This document shows, piece after piece, positions 53,650 through 63,329 of a stretch of DNA of 64,000 nucleotides. Position 1 is the first letter of the stretch; each line of letters opens with the position of its first letter. A program made the translations under genes and the position numbers. Location: NCBI RefSeq assembly GCF_036687315.1, contig NZ_CP144683.1, positions 3,170,001 through 3,234,000 of the forward strand. The letters are read 5' to 3'. The DNA comes from Sphingopyxis sp. TUF1 (GTDB taxonomy: Bacteria > Pseudomonadota > Alphaproteobacteria > Sphingomonadales > Sphingomonadaceae). The notes beneath the pieces were generated by a model. The model saw only the letters and a program-made list of their open reading frames with translations, was not told the origin of the DNA and did not search any database.

Positions 53650-54740
53650 TTCGTCGCTTTCGTTCCCGTCAAAGGCAGCACGTCACGAAGCAGTGCGGCG
53701 AAAAAATGCCCCGGCTCCTCGACCATCGGCATATGCGCCGAATGTTCGAACCACACGAGCTTTTTGGAGGGTGCACGCAGTTTGGCCAGCCAATCGGCGG
53801 CCGGGACAGAGGGCACCGTATAATCATGACGCCCAAGCAGAAAAACGATCGGTACCTGCATTTTTGTGACATCCGAATAGCTGACATCGGCAAGGCGCGG
53901 CCAGAGCGTCGTTACGGAAAAGGCGCTGCCTTTCCCCCACGCCTGCCGGTCGGCTTCGCTATATTCGGGTGACAGGCGGGCGGTTTGAAAATAATATTTC
54001 AGGTCGGGCTTGTTATACATCAACGACCCATAGGGCATCGCATATTTGCGCCAACCGTCCGCCTGTTCGATAGTGAACGGACCCGATTCCGGATAGGGTG
54101 CGAGCGCGTCGATCGCCTTCACGGCTTCGTCGTTGCCCGCAGCCAGCGCCTTGGCGCGCGTCCACGCCATGCCGACCTTTTCGCCATCGCGGAAATCGAT
54201 CTGCTGCCCGACGCCGACATAGGCGTGGAGCAGGTCGGGGCGCTTTACCGCGACCGACAGGCCGACGATCGAACCCCAGCTATGTCCCATCAGCACGACC
54301 TTGCGCTTGCCATACCGTTTGGTCAGCAATTCGATCAGTTCGATGGCGTCGTCGCGGTAGCGTTCCGGCGTCATCGTCGGGGCGAGCGTTTCGGGATCGT
54401 TCAGCGGGTAGGAGCGCCCCGCGCCGCGCTGGTCGTACTGGACGACGGTGAAGACATCCTCCCACGGCCGCTGGAACGCCCAGGCGAAGGGCATCTCGAC
54501 CGCGCCGGGGCCGCCGTGGACAAAGATGAGGATCGGATTGTCGCGGTCCGATCCGCGGACGTTCACGACCTGCCGCGCGCCGCCGAGCGTGACCTCGAAC
54601 GTTTCCTGCACGCCGTTCGGCGTAACGATCCTGCCAATGTCGGCGACGATTGCGCGCGCCGGAGCGTAGGCGTCGTCGTTCTGGGCGGCGGCGGGTGTGG
54701 CGAGGGACAGCGCCGCTAGAACTGGGAGGGAGAATTTCAT
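53646..54740 (-). CDS. Exported alpha/beta hydrolase (proline iminopeptidase-like, S33)
   Basis: A 364-residue hydrolase with a cleavable signal peptide (M-K-F-S-L-P-V-L-A-A-L-S, cut after A-A-A). It has the oxyanion block F-V-H-G-G-P-G, D-Q-R-G-A-G-R-S-Y, and the nucleophile elbow G-H-S-W-G-S; the catalytic His is near E-H-S-A-H-M. The sequence class is the prolyl aminopeptidase-like S33 family, but substrate specificity is not visible. GAAGGACG lies ahead of the chosen ATG; the longer frame to 54893 runs into a repeat. It overlaps the DUF486 gene. Confidence 0.9.
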   Translation of the reverse strand: MKFSLPVLAALSLATPAAAQNDDAYAPARAIVADIGRIVTPNGVQETFEVTLGGARQVVNVRGSDRDNPILIFVHGGPGAVEMPFAWAFQRPWEDVFTVVQYDQRGAGRSYPLNDPETLAPTMTPERYRDDAIELIELLTKRYGKRKVVLMGHSWGSIVGLSVAVKRPDLLHAYVGVGQQIDFRDGEKVGMAWTRAKALAAGNDEAVKAIDALAPYPESGPFTIEQADGWRKYAMPYGSLMYNKPDLKYYFQTARLSPEYSEADRQAWGKGSAFSVTTLWPRLADVSYSDVTKMQVPIVFLLGRHDYTVPSVPAADWLAKLRAPSKKLVWFEHSAHMPMVEEPGHFFAALLRDVLPLTGTKATK

Positions 54741-54771
54741 GCTGCGTCCTTCGCTTGCTGACCAATAAAAA

Positions 54772-54853
54772 CCGTTCGCCCTGAGCTTGTCGAAGGGTCG
54801 CTCTTCTTTGGCTAAAGGGAAGAACGGTGCTTCGACAAGCTCAGCACGAACGG
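54772..54853. repeat. Family D palindromic repeat (CTGAGCTTGTCGAAG type)
   Basis: Left CCGTTCGCCCTGAGCTTGTC, right GCTTCGACAAGCTCAGCACG plus AACGG, with about 35 variable bases between. The outer CCGTTCG/CGAACGG ends are the same as in Family C, but the inner arms differ. It sits between the hydrolase and the carboxyspermidine synthase. Confidence 0.87.
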
Positions 54854-54873
54854 AATAGAAGTTGGCGCGAGAC

Positions 54874-56082
<1,209 letters not shown>

Positions 56083-56146
56083 CGAAAATCTCCTGTCGCG
56101 GACTTTGCCGCCTTGTCTTGTATGCCCGGCCCTATAGGACGAAGCC

Positions 56147-57136
56147 ATGACACAGCAAAGCCCCGAAGCCCTGATCGATCCGAACCGTGCGCCTACGCTG
56201 GCGGGAGTCGAACGCGCGGCAGCCAAAGTCGCTGCCTTGCTTCCGCAGACGCCGCTGCTGCCGCTCGAGGTCGATGGCCGCACCATCTGGTGCAAGGCCG
56301 AATCGCTTCAGCCGATTGGCTCGTTCAAAATCCGCGGTGGCTGGCACCGGCTGACCGACCTCACCGCCGAGCAGGCCGCAGCGGGCGTCGTCGGCGTATC
56401 GAGCGGCAACCATGCGCAGGGCGTCGCCTGGGCGGCGAAGCGGCTGGGCATTCGCGCCACGATCGTCATGCCAAGTAACGCGCCGGCGATGAAGCTTGCG
56501 GCGACGCGAAGCCTCGGCGCCGAGGTTGTACTCTATGATCGCGTCACCGAATCGCGCGATACGGTTGCCGCAAAGCTGCTCTCCGAGCGCGGCGGCACGC
56601 TCGTCCATGCCTATGGCGATCCGTGGATCATCGAAGGGCAGGGGAGCGCGGGGATCGAGGCGGCGGCGCAGCTGCGCGCGCGCGGCATCGATGGCCCCGA
56701 CCGGATCGTCACCTGTTGCGGCGGCGGGGGCCTGTCGGCGGGCCTCGCGCTCGCCTGCCCCGAGGCCGAGCTGATCGCGGTCGAGCCCGAAGGCTGGGAC
56801 GATGTGACGCGCAGCCTCGCCGCCGGCGAAATCCTGAGCGTCGAGGATCTGGCTTTCCCCACCGAATGCGACGCGCTCCAGACGCCCGAGACGCGGCCAA
56901 TCAATTTTGCGGTATTGCAGGCGCGCGGCGTGCGCGGGGTCGTCGTGACGCGCAGCGAAGTGCGCGATGCGGTGCGACTGGCGTTCGAGAAGCTGCATCT
57001 TGTCATCGAACCCGGCGGCGCGGCGGCGCTTGCGGCGGTACTGGCGGGCAAGGTGACGCCGACCGACGCGACGCTCGTCACCCTGTCGGGCGGCAATGTC
57101 GATCCACTGAAATTCGCCGAAATCATCAGTGAATAG
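56147..57136 (+). CDS. Threonine/serine dehydratase (single-domain)
   Basis: A 329-residue fold type II PLP enzyme. The PLP lysine is in G-S-F-K-I-R-G, the substrate loop is S-S-G-N-H-A-Q-G-V-A-W, and the phosphate loop is C-G-G-G-G-L-S-A-G. It deaminates threonine to 2-oxobutyrate or serine to pyruvate, or may racemise serine. The C-terminal ACT-like regulatory domain of biosynthetic IlvA is missing, so it is either catabolic (TdcB-like) or insensitive to isoleucine. It is divergent from the carboxyspermidine synthase across 64 bases. Confidence 0.9.
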   Translation: MTQQSPEALIDPNRAPTLAGVERAAAKVAALLPQTPLLPLEVDGRTIWCKAESLQPIGSFKIRGGWHRLTDLTAEQAAAGVVGVSSGNHAQGVAWAAKRLGIRATIVMPSNAPAMKLAATRSLGAEVVLYDRVTESRDTVAAKLLSERGGTLVHAYGDPWIIEGQGSAGIEAAAQLRARGIDGPDRIVTCCGGGGLSAGLALACPEAELIAVEPEGWDDVTRSLAAGEILSVEDLAFPTECDALQTPETRPINFAVLQARGVRGVVVTRSEVRDAVRLAFEKLHLVIEPGGAAALAAVLAGKVTPTDATLVTLSGGNVDPLKFAEIISE

Positions 57137-57182
57137 GAAACTTCGCGCTCACCGGGCGTTGGCGTGGCAAAGGAGAGATACG

Positions 57183-57617
57183 ATGCACAAGAGTCTGACC
57201 ATCGCGGCGGCGGCCGCAGCGATGCTGCTTGCTGGCTGCGAAAAGGCCGAGGCACCGGCGCCTGCCGAAACGACTACGACCGAAACGGTGCCGGTCGAAA
57301 CGGTGCCCGCAGAGGAAGCCGATGCCGCGGCATCCCACCGCTTTGCAAGCTGGGCAGGCAAGTGGACCGGGGTCGAGGGCATGTATGTCACGATTACCCC
57401 CGCCGAGCCCGGCAAGTATAAGCTTGAAATGCAGTCCGACCTCGACACTAAGGGGACTTATGAAGGCGCGGACAGCGAACATGGGATCCAGTTCACGCGC
57501 GGCGGTGAAGCACTCAGCCTGCATCGCGCCAGCGGCGACGAAACCGGGCTCAAATATCTCGCGGGCAAGACCGAATGCCTGATGGTCAAGCCCGGCGAGG
57601 GTTATTGTCGGGATTAA
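57183..57617 (+). CDS. Small lipoprotein of unknown function
   Basis: A 144-residue putative lipoprotein, not recognised. A signal with the lipobox L-L-A-G-C is followed by a Thr/Glu/Pro/Val linker (repeats of T-E-T-V-P, V-E-T-V-P), then a beta-rich domain (W-A-G-K-W-T-G-V-E-G-M-Y-V-T-I-T). Two late cysteines (E-C-L and Y-C-R-D) may pair. AAAGGAGAG precedes the ATG. It stands alone after the dehydratase; envelope location is likely. Confidence 0.82.
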   Translation: MHKSLTIAAAAAAMLLAGCEKAEAPAPAETTTTETVPVETVPAEEADAAASHRFASWAGKWTGVEGMYVTITPAEPGKYKLEMQSDLDTKGTYEGADSEHGIQFTRGGEALSLHRASGDETGLKYLAGKTECLMVKPGEGYCRD

Positions 57618-57717
57618 GTCCGACGACAATGTCGTGGCGCGTGGCGGTTAAGCAACGAGTTGATTTTCTGCCGCTCCGCCGGTCTTTATCGGCGTCGCGG
57701 CGAAGCGACTGAAACGC

Positions 57718-58377
57718 TTACTCTGACTCGCGAACGTCCTGTTCCCCGGAAACCATCAGCTTGCTGTCGGGGTAGACGGCGGACCCCGCAACAAAGGCCG
57801 CGCCGATCAAAGCCAGCGCGATCATGGTGACCCCCACGGCCTTGCCGCGCGCGGACGGGATCATGCGCTGAAGGTCGGGTTTGCCGAGCAGCCATTGGTG
57901 GCGGAGCGCGCCCGCGACGTGCAGGACGAACAGCCCGATCGCCAACCACGCCGTCGCCTCGTGGATCGCTTCGGCAGGCTCGTGCCAGCTGCGGCCAACG
58001 GGAAGATGCGGCCAAGGCACAAGCCCGAACAGCGATGTCGGCGACGGCACCTTCGCCGTCGAAACGAGCAGCCAGCCAGTAATCGGGCCAAGGATCATCA
58101 CCACATAGAAAAGGCCGTGAACGACAGCTGCGAGCGCACGCGCCCACGCGGGGCCGTCGGACGCGGGCGGGCGCTGCATGGCGAAGCGCGCGGCAAGACG
58201 GACGAGGCTGAGCAACAGGATCGTGATGCCGATCGACTTGTGGAGCTGGAACCGCTGAAACAGCTCCGGACTGTTATCGCCCTCGAGCGCCCAGCCGAGC
58301 GCGATCTGAAAGGCGAGGAGCAGGGCGATCAGCCAGTGTAGTGTGATCGCGGTATAGCTATAGCGTTGAACAGCCAT
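57718..58377 (-). CDS. Cytochrome b561 family protein
   Basis: A 219-residue four-helix di-haem b membrane protein of the YodB/CybB type that may pass electrons between quinol and periplasmic acceptors. Candidate haem ligands are His in T-L-H-W-L-I-A, L-H-K-S-I-G-I, V-V-H-G-L-F-Y and L-H-V-A-G-A-L-R-H. GAGGA precedes the ATG. It is monocistronic; a 100-base gap with no gene separates it from the lipoprotein. Its redox partner is unknown. Confidence 0.9.
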   Translation of the reverse strand: MAVQRYSYTAITLHWLIALLLAFQIALGWALEGDNSPELFQRFQLHKSIGITILLLSLVRLAARFAMQRPPASDGPAWARALAAVVHGLFYVVMILGPITGWLLVSTAKVPSPTSLFGLVPWPHLPVGRSWHEPAEAIHEATAWLAIGLFVLHVAGALRHQWLLGKPDLQRMIPSARGKAVGVTMIALALIGAAFVAGSAVYPDSKLMVSGEQDVRESE

Positions 58378-58463
58378 AAGACATCCTCGTACCGAAAGGG
58401 CGGGCGCCCTTGCGAAGATTAGCGGCCGCCAGGATTGCCCCCAGCGTCAACGAGGGTCGTCGA

Positions 58464-59153
58464 TCAATCGTCGAACCCTATGAAACGCACCGCCTCTTCA
58501 ATGCTCTTGCGCTTCGAAACCACGGCGTTGGCCGGAAAATCGGCGTCGGGCCAGCCCATCGCGACGCAGATCATGATGACCTGATCGTCGGGGATGCGCG
58601 CATGTTCGCGCACCACGGGGCTTTGCATGATCCCTTGGCTGTTGATCACGCAGCCGAGCCCGCGCGACCAGGCGGCGTTGACCAGCGCGTTGGTCACGGC
58701 CCCGCAATCGAAGGGCGCGATGTCGCTGCCCAGCAGCACGCGGTCGTAGGTGACGACGATGCTGACCGGCGCGTCGAACTGGCGGAAACCGCGCAGCACC
58801 CAATCCTGCCGCGCATCCTTGTCGTCGCGTTCGATGCCCATCGCGCCGAAGAGCTGCTTGGCGATCTCGACCTGTCGGCCGCGATGTTCGTCGGGCACCT
58901 TGTCGAACCGGCGAAACTCGCGGCTGTCGGGCGTGCCCGCAAGGATGCCTTCGGTGTTGCCTCGGCGTATCGCGTCGAGCGGCGTGCCGGTCACGACCGA
59001 GAAATTCCAGCACTGATTGTTGAACGACGATGGCGCGCGCATCGCCACCGCGATGATTTCAGCGATTAGCTCTTTCGGAACAGGCTTGTCGAGAAAGCCG
59101 CGGATCGAGCGGCGTCCGACGACGACCTCGTCAAATCCGGGCGCGTCCGTCAC
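58464..59153 (-). CDS. Nitroreductase family FMN protein
   Basis: A 229-residue NfnB/NAD(P)H-dependent flavin reductase family protein. It shows [12 protein letters not shown], the N-terminal [15 protein letters not shown], and the C-terminal M-G-W-P-D-A-D block. The substrate is unknown. It starts at GTG (V-T-D-A-P-G-F-D-E), sharing bases with the hemA stop (GTGA overlap), which decides the start against a longer frame to 59189. It is thus cotranslated with hemA; a haem-related role is possible but not shown. Confidence 0.88.
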   Translation of the reverse strand: MTDAPGFDEVVVGRRSIRGFLDKPVPKELIAEIIAVAMRAPSSFNNQCWNFSVVTGTPLDAIRRGNTEGILAGTPDSREFRRFDKVPDEHRGRQVEIAKQLFGAMGIERDDKDARQDWVLRGFRQFDAPVSIVVTYDRVLLGSDIAPFDCGAVTNALVNAAWSRGLGCVINSQGIMQSPVVREHARIPDDQVIMICVAMGWPDADFPANAVVSKRKSIEEAVRFIGFDD

Positions 59154-60370
59154 GCCGCCTTCTGAAGCTGAAGTTCGAGCCGGTCCCATATTTCGACGAG
59201 CGCGCTGGTCAGATCGCGCATCATCGCTTCGTTATGCGCGGGGCCGGGGGTGAAGCGCAGGCGTTCGGTGCCGCGCGGCACGGTCGGGAAATTGATCGGC
59301 TGCACATAGACGCCATATTCGGCGAGCAATATGTCGCTGATCTTCTTCGCGCGCACCGGATCGCCGACCATCAGCGGGACGATGTGCGTCGTCGAATCCA
59401 TCACCGGCAGTCCAGCGTCGCGGAAACATTGTTTGAGATAGGCGGCGGCCGCCTGCTGCGCCTCGCGCTCGACACTCGAGGATTTGAGGTGCCGCACGCT
59501 CGCCAGCACGCCGGCGACGAGCACCGGCGACAGGCTGGTCGTGAAGATGAAACCGGGCGCATAACTGCGGATCACATCGACGATATTCTTGTCGGCGGCG
59601 ATATAGCCGCCCATCACGCCGAACGCCTTGCCCAGCGTACCTTCGATGATGGTCACGCGGTGCGCGGCCTCGTCGCGGTCGGTGATGCCGCCGCCGCGCG
59701 GGCCGTACATGCCGACGGCGTGCACTTCGTCGCAATAGGTGAGTGCGTTATATTTTTCGGCCAGGTCGCAGATCGCGTGGATCGGGGCGACGTCGCCGTC
59801 CATCGAATAGACGCTCTCGAACGCGATCAGCTTGGCCGCTTCGGGATTGTCGGCGGCCATCAATTCTTCGAGATGGGCCAGGTCGTTGTGGCGCCACACA
59901 CGCTTTTCGCAGCCCGAATTGCGGATTCCCGCGATCATCGATGCGTGGTTCAATTCGTCTGAATAGATGATGCAATTGGGTAGCAGCTTGCCGAGCGTGC
60001 CGAGCGTCGCTTCATTCGAGATATAGCCCGATGTGAAGAGCAGCGCGCCCTCCTTGCCGTGCAGGTCGGCGAGCTCAGCCTCGAGGTCGATGTGATAATG
60101 GGTGTTGCCGCCGATGTTGCGTGTGCCGCCCGATCCCGCGCCGACATCGTGCAGCGCCGCTTCCATCGCCTCGACGACCTTGGGGTGCTGGCCCATCGCC
60201 AGATAGTCGTTCGAGCACCACACGGTGATCGGCTTCGGCCCATTGTGCCCGGCAAAGCAGCGCGCGTTGGGAAAGGCGCCTTTGTTGCGCAAAATGTCGA
60301 TGAAGACGCGGTAGCGCCCTTCTTCGTGAAGCCGGTCGATCGCGCGAGCGAAAATGTCGTTGTAATTCAC
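59150..60370 (-). CDS. hemA: 5-aminolevulinate synthase
   Basis: ALAS condenses glycine and succinyl-CoA to 5-aminolevulinate, the first haem step in alphaproteobacteria (Shemin route). The 406 residues are those of the PLP-dependent alpha-oxoamine synthase family: [29 protein letters not shown], and the PLP Lys in E-G-T-L-G-K-A-F-G. The start is GTG (M-N-Y-N-D-I-F) with GGGG seven bases upstream. It overlaps the nitroreductase and follows murI after 136 bases. Confidence 0.96.
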   Translation of the reverse strand: MNYNDIFARAIDRLHEEGRYRVFIDILRNKGAFPNARCFAGHNGPKPITVWCSNDYLAMGQHPKVVEAMEAALHDVGAGSGGTRNIGGNTHYHIDLEAELADLHGKEGALLFTSGYISNEATLGTLGKLLPNCIIYSDELNHASMIAGIRNSGCEKRVWRHNDLAHLEELMAADNPEAAKLIAFESVYSMDGDVAPIHAICDLAEKYNALTYCDEVHAVGMYGPRGGGITDRDEAAHRVTIIEGTLGKAFGVMGGYIAADKNIVDVIRSYAPGFIFTTSLSPVLVAGVLASVRHLKSSSVEREAQQAAAAYLKQCFRDAGLPVMDSTTHIVPLMVGDPVRAKKISDILLAEYGVYVQPINFPTVPRGTERLRFTPGPAHNEAMMRDLTSALVEIWDRLELQLQKAA

Positions 60371-60491
60371 GTTTCAGCCCCGCAGTCAGGTGCCAGTCAA
60401 GCTCTGGACGCCGCTCCCCCGGCGGCTGTTAACATGCGGGCCAATAACGCCGGAAAGCGCCAAAGGCCAGTGCGAACGATTCGCAGTTTTG

Positions 60492-60504
60492 GGACAAATT
60501 GTCC
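60492..60504. promoter_or_regulatory. Palindrome GGACAAATTGTCC upstream of hemA
   Basis: A 13-base perfect inverted repeat (6-base arms around A), the core of TTGGGACAAATTGTCCAA, lies 122 bases before the hemA start and just behind the murI stop. It is AT-centred and could be a repressor site for hemA. No T-run follows, so a terminator is unlikely. Function is unproven. Confidence 0.35.
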
Positions 60505-60506
60505 AA

Positions 60507-61313
60507 TCAGATCGTCTCGATCGATCCGATGCCATAGGGTGCGAGCGCGGCAAGCGGCGGCGGCGGCCGCTCGTCGCTGCGCGTAAAGACCGCGATCCCG
60601 GGCGCCGCGACGTCGGGCCAGCGCTGCCCCTCGGTCAGGTGCGCGATGCGCCGTGCGATGCCCTCCGCGCCGTCGATCAGCGCGACGCCGGGGCCGAAAC
60701 CCGCCTGCAATTCGTCCCGCAGCAATGGAAAATGGGTACAGGCCAGCACCACGACGTCGATCGCCTCGCCCCCCGGCTGATCGCGCAGGCCCGCAACGGC
60801 GCGCGCGATCACATCCGGGTCGATCGCTTCGCCGCGCAGCTTGGCCTCGGCGCCGGTGACGAGGCCGGGGCTGCCGTGACGTAGCACCGTCTTTCCGCCA
60901 GCGAAACGCGCGCTCAGATCGTCGACATAGGGCTGACGCACCGTCGCTTCGGTACCGAGCACGCCGATGACGCCGCTCTTGGTCATTTCGGCGGCGGGCT
61001 TGATCGCGGGCACGGTGCCGACGATCGGCAGGTCGAGCGCGGCGCGGACATGACCCAGCGCGATGGTCGAGGCAGTGTTGCACGCGATGACCGCAAGACG
61101 CGGCTGGTACCGCTCCACCAGCCGCCCGAGCAGTGCGGGGACGCGCGCGGCCAGTTCCTCATCGCTTTTCTTGCCATAAGGCAGGCCGGCATAGTCGGCG
61201 GCATAGACGATCGGCGCGGTCGGCAGCAACGCACGCGTCGGGCCGAGCACGGTCAGTCCGCCAAGGCCGCTGTCGAAGAAGAGGATGGGCGCGTCGGGGG
61301 CGGGTCCGTGCAT
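60507..61313 (-). CDS. murI: Glutamate racemase
   Basis: MurI makes D-glutamate for peptidoglycan. The 268 residues carry F-F-D-S-G-L-G-G-L-T-V at the start, the first catalytic Cys in A-C-N-T-A-S-T and the second in L-A-C-T-H-F-P-L-L, with G-L-P-Y-G-K-K between. Both cysteines are present, so it should be active. It lies upstream of hemA on the same strand; a Family B repeat precedes it. Confidence 0.96.
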   Translation of the reverse strand: MHGPAPDAPILFFDSGLGGLTVLGPTRALLPTAPIVYAADYAGLPYGKKSDEELAARVPALLGRLVERYQPRLAVIACNTASTIALGHVRAALDLPIVGTVPAIKPAAEMTKSGVIGVLGTEATVRQPYVDDLSARFAGGKTVLRHGSPGLVTGAEAKLRGEAIDPDVIARAVAGLRDQPGGEAIDVVVLACTHFPLLRDELQAGFGPGVALIDGAEGIARRIAHLTEGQRWPDVAAPGIAVFTRSDERPPPPLAALAPYGIGSIETI

Positions 61314-61351
61314 CGCACGGCGTTAGCAGGAGCATGGGCGCGGCTCAACAC

Positions 61352-61442
61352 CGTCCCCCCCCGCGCAGGCGGGGGCTGCCGTCGGCCTATTCCTGCGTCG
61401 TTGCGTAAACCGCCGTCGGCCCCCGCCTGCGCGGGGGCCGAC
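61352..61442. repeat. Family B palindromic repeat
   Basis: Left arm CCCCCGCGCAGGCGGGGGC, right arm GCCCCCGCCTGCGCGGGGGC, around a middle (CTATTCCTGCGTCGTTGCGT) that closely matches that of the copy at 33328-33417. It fills the divergent gap between murI and plsY, so here it lies in a promoter region and not behind genes. Confidence 0.9.
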
Positions 61443-61535
61443 GATTTTGTCCATTTCGGCAATGGCTCGGCCCGAATCCGTTGATTGCTTTCCCCAACCC
61501 CGCCAAAAGGGAAGGCGAACGAAACGGGGAGCGTG

Positions 61536-62138
61536 ATGACCATCTATTTGTTGATCGCCGGGGGCTATCTGCTCGGCTCCATCCCATTCGGCGTCCTGCT
61601 CACGCGCGCGTTTGGCGCGGGCGATCTTCGGCAGATCGGGTCGGGCAATATCGGCGCGACCAACGTGCTGCGCACCGGGCGCAAAGGGCTCGCGGCGGCA
61701 ACCCTGCTGCTCGACGGCGCGAAGGGGGCGGCCGCGGTGCTGCTCGCGCGCCACTTCGTGCCCGAGCTCGGCGACCATGCCGCGATGATCGCGGGCGCCG
61801 CGGCGATGATCGGCCATTGCTACCCCGTCTGGCTCCGGTTCCGGGGCGGCAAGGGCGTCGCGACCTTGCTCGGCCTCGCGCTCGCGCTCGCTTGGCCCAT
61901 CGGTCTGGTCTTTGCGGCGGTGTGGCTCGGCACGGTGCTGCTGCTCCGCATCTCCTCACTTGGCGGGATGCTCGGCGCGGTATCGGCGCCGGTCGCGGCT
62001 TTTGCGCTTGGCTATCCCATCTATGCCCTGGGGCTCGCCGGGCTGGCGGTGATCGTGCTGTGGCGGCACCGCGAGAATATCGCCCGCCTGCGCGCAGGGA
62101 CCGAGCCGCGCGTCGGCGCCAAGAAAGAGCGCGCATGA
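61536..62138 (+). CDS. plsY: Glycerol-3-phosphate acyltransferase PlsY
   Basis: PlsY transfers the acyl group from acyl-phosphate to glycerol 3-phosphate, the first step of phospholipid synthesis. It is a 200-residue membrane protein with about seven short helices. All three family motifs are present: G-S-I-P-F-G-V-L-L; I-G-S-G-N-I-G-A-T-N-V-L-R; R-F-R-G-G-K-G-V-A-T. GGGGAG lies five bases before the ATG giving M-T-I-Y-L-L. Its stop overlaps the dprA start. Confidence 0.96.
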   Translation: MTIYLLIAGGYLLGSIPFGVLLTRAFGAGDLRQIGSGNIGATNVLRTGRKGLAAATLLLDGAKGAAAVLLARHFVPELGDHAAMIAGAAAMIGHCYPVWLRFRGGKGVATLLGLALALAWPIGLVFAAVWLGTVLLLRISSLGGMLGAVSAPVAAFALGYPIYALGLAGLAVIVLWRHRENIARLRAGTEPRVGAKKERA

Positions 62139-63217
62139 CGCACTCCGAACGGCTGGCGCGGCTGCGGCTGATCCGCACCCCGCACGTCGGCCCGGTCAGC
62201 TGGCACCAGCTGATGCAGCGCTTCGGATCTGGTGTAGCCGCACTCGAAGCGCTACCCGACCTAGTGCTGCGCGGTGGCGCGGGGAAAGCGCGGATCGCGC
62301 CGACAGAAATCGCCGAACGCGAGATTGCGCGCGCCGCGGCGCTCGGCGCGCGCCATATCTTCAGCGACGAAGATGATTATTCGCCCCTGCTGCGCGAGGT
62401 TGAGGGAGCGCCACCCGTTGTCGTCGTGCGGGGCGATACCGCCATGCTGCGCCGCCCGTGCATCGCGATCGTCGGCGCGCGCAATGCGTCGGCCATTGCC
62501 TGCCGTTTCGCGCGCCAGCTCGCCGCCGACCTGGCGGGGCAGGGGGTGACCGTCGTCAGCGGCCTCGCGCGCGGGGTCGATACCGCGGCGCATATCGGCG
62601 CGCTCGGCGGATCGACGGCGGGCGTCATCGCGAGCGGGATCGACATCGCCTTTCCACCCGAAAATGCCGCGCTTCAGGAAAAGATCGCGAGCGACCAGCT
62701 GCTGATTGCCGAACAGCCGCCGGGCACCGAACCGTTCGCGCGCCATTTCCCCTCGCGCAACCGCATCATCGCCGGGCTCGCGCACGGCACGGTGGTGATC
62801 GAAGCGGCGCCGAAATCGGGCTCGCTCATCACCGCGCGCCGCGCGGGCGACTATGGCCGCGAAGTGATGGCGGTGCCCGGTTCGCCGCTCGATCCGCGCG
62901 CGCAGGGCTGCAACCAGCTGATCCGCGAAGGCGCGACACTGATCCAGACGATCGACGATGTGATCGAGGCCATCGGCCCGATCGACCGCCGCATGGTCCG
63001 CGAGCCGGTCCAGGCGTTCGTCGCGCCGCCGGTGGCCGAACCCGCCGACCGCGAGCGGCGCGCGCTGATTGATCTCCTCGGCCCGACGCCGGTGGCCGTC
63101 GATGAGCTGGTACGCCAGTCGGGGCAGGATGCTGCCTCCGTCCAGCTCGTGCTGCTCGAACTCGAACTCGCCGGGCGGGTCGAGCGTCATGCGGGAGCAA
63201 AAATCTCGCTATTGTGA
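62135..63217 (+). CDS. dprA: DNA-processing protein DprA
   Basis: DprA (Smf) loads RecA on incoming single-stranded DNA during natural transformation. The 360 residues hold an N-terminal SAM-like helical part, the extended Rossmann core (V-G-A-R-N-A-S, V-V-S-G-L-A-R-G-V-D-T-A-A-H, R-N-R-I-I-A-G-L, S-G-S-L-I-T-A-R-A-like S-L-I-T-A-R-R-A) and a C-terminal winged helix (L-G-P-T-P-V-A-V-D-E-L). The plsY-dprA coupling by ATGA is common in this group. Other competence genes are not in the window. Confidence 0.95.
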   Translation: MTHSERLARLRLIRTPHVGPVSWHQLMQRFGSGVAALEALPDLVLRGGAGKARIAPTEIAEREIARAAALGARHIFSDEDDYSPLLREVEGAPPVVVVRGDTAMLRRPCIAIVGARNASAIACRFARQLAADLAGQGVTVVSGLARGVDTAAHIGALGGSTAGVIASGIDIAFPPENAALQEKIASDQLLIAEQPPGTEPFARHFPSRNRIIAGLAHGTVVIEAAPKSGSLITARRAGDYGREVMAVPGSPLDPRAQGCNQLIREGATLIQTIDDVIEAIGPIDRRMVREPVQAFVAPPVAEPADRERRALIDLLGPTPVAVDELVRQSGQDAASVQLVLLELELAGRVERHAGAKISLL

Positions 63218-63329
63218 GGCCCCGCACAGCGCGGCGCGCCGACCCGACTATCCATTCATCGCGGTTCAGCCACGGTTCAGCGGCCGAATCGCAGGCTGAT
63301 GATATGGTGTTACATGGATGGGGAGGTCG

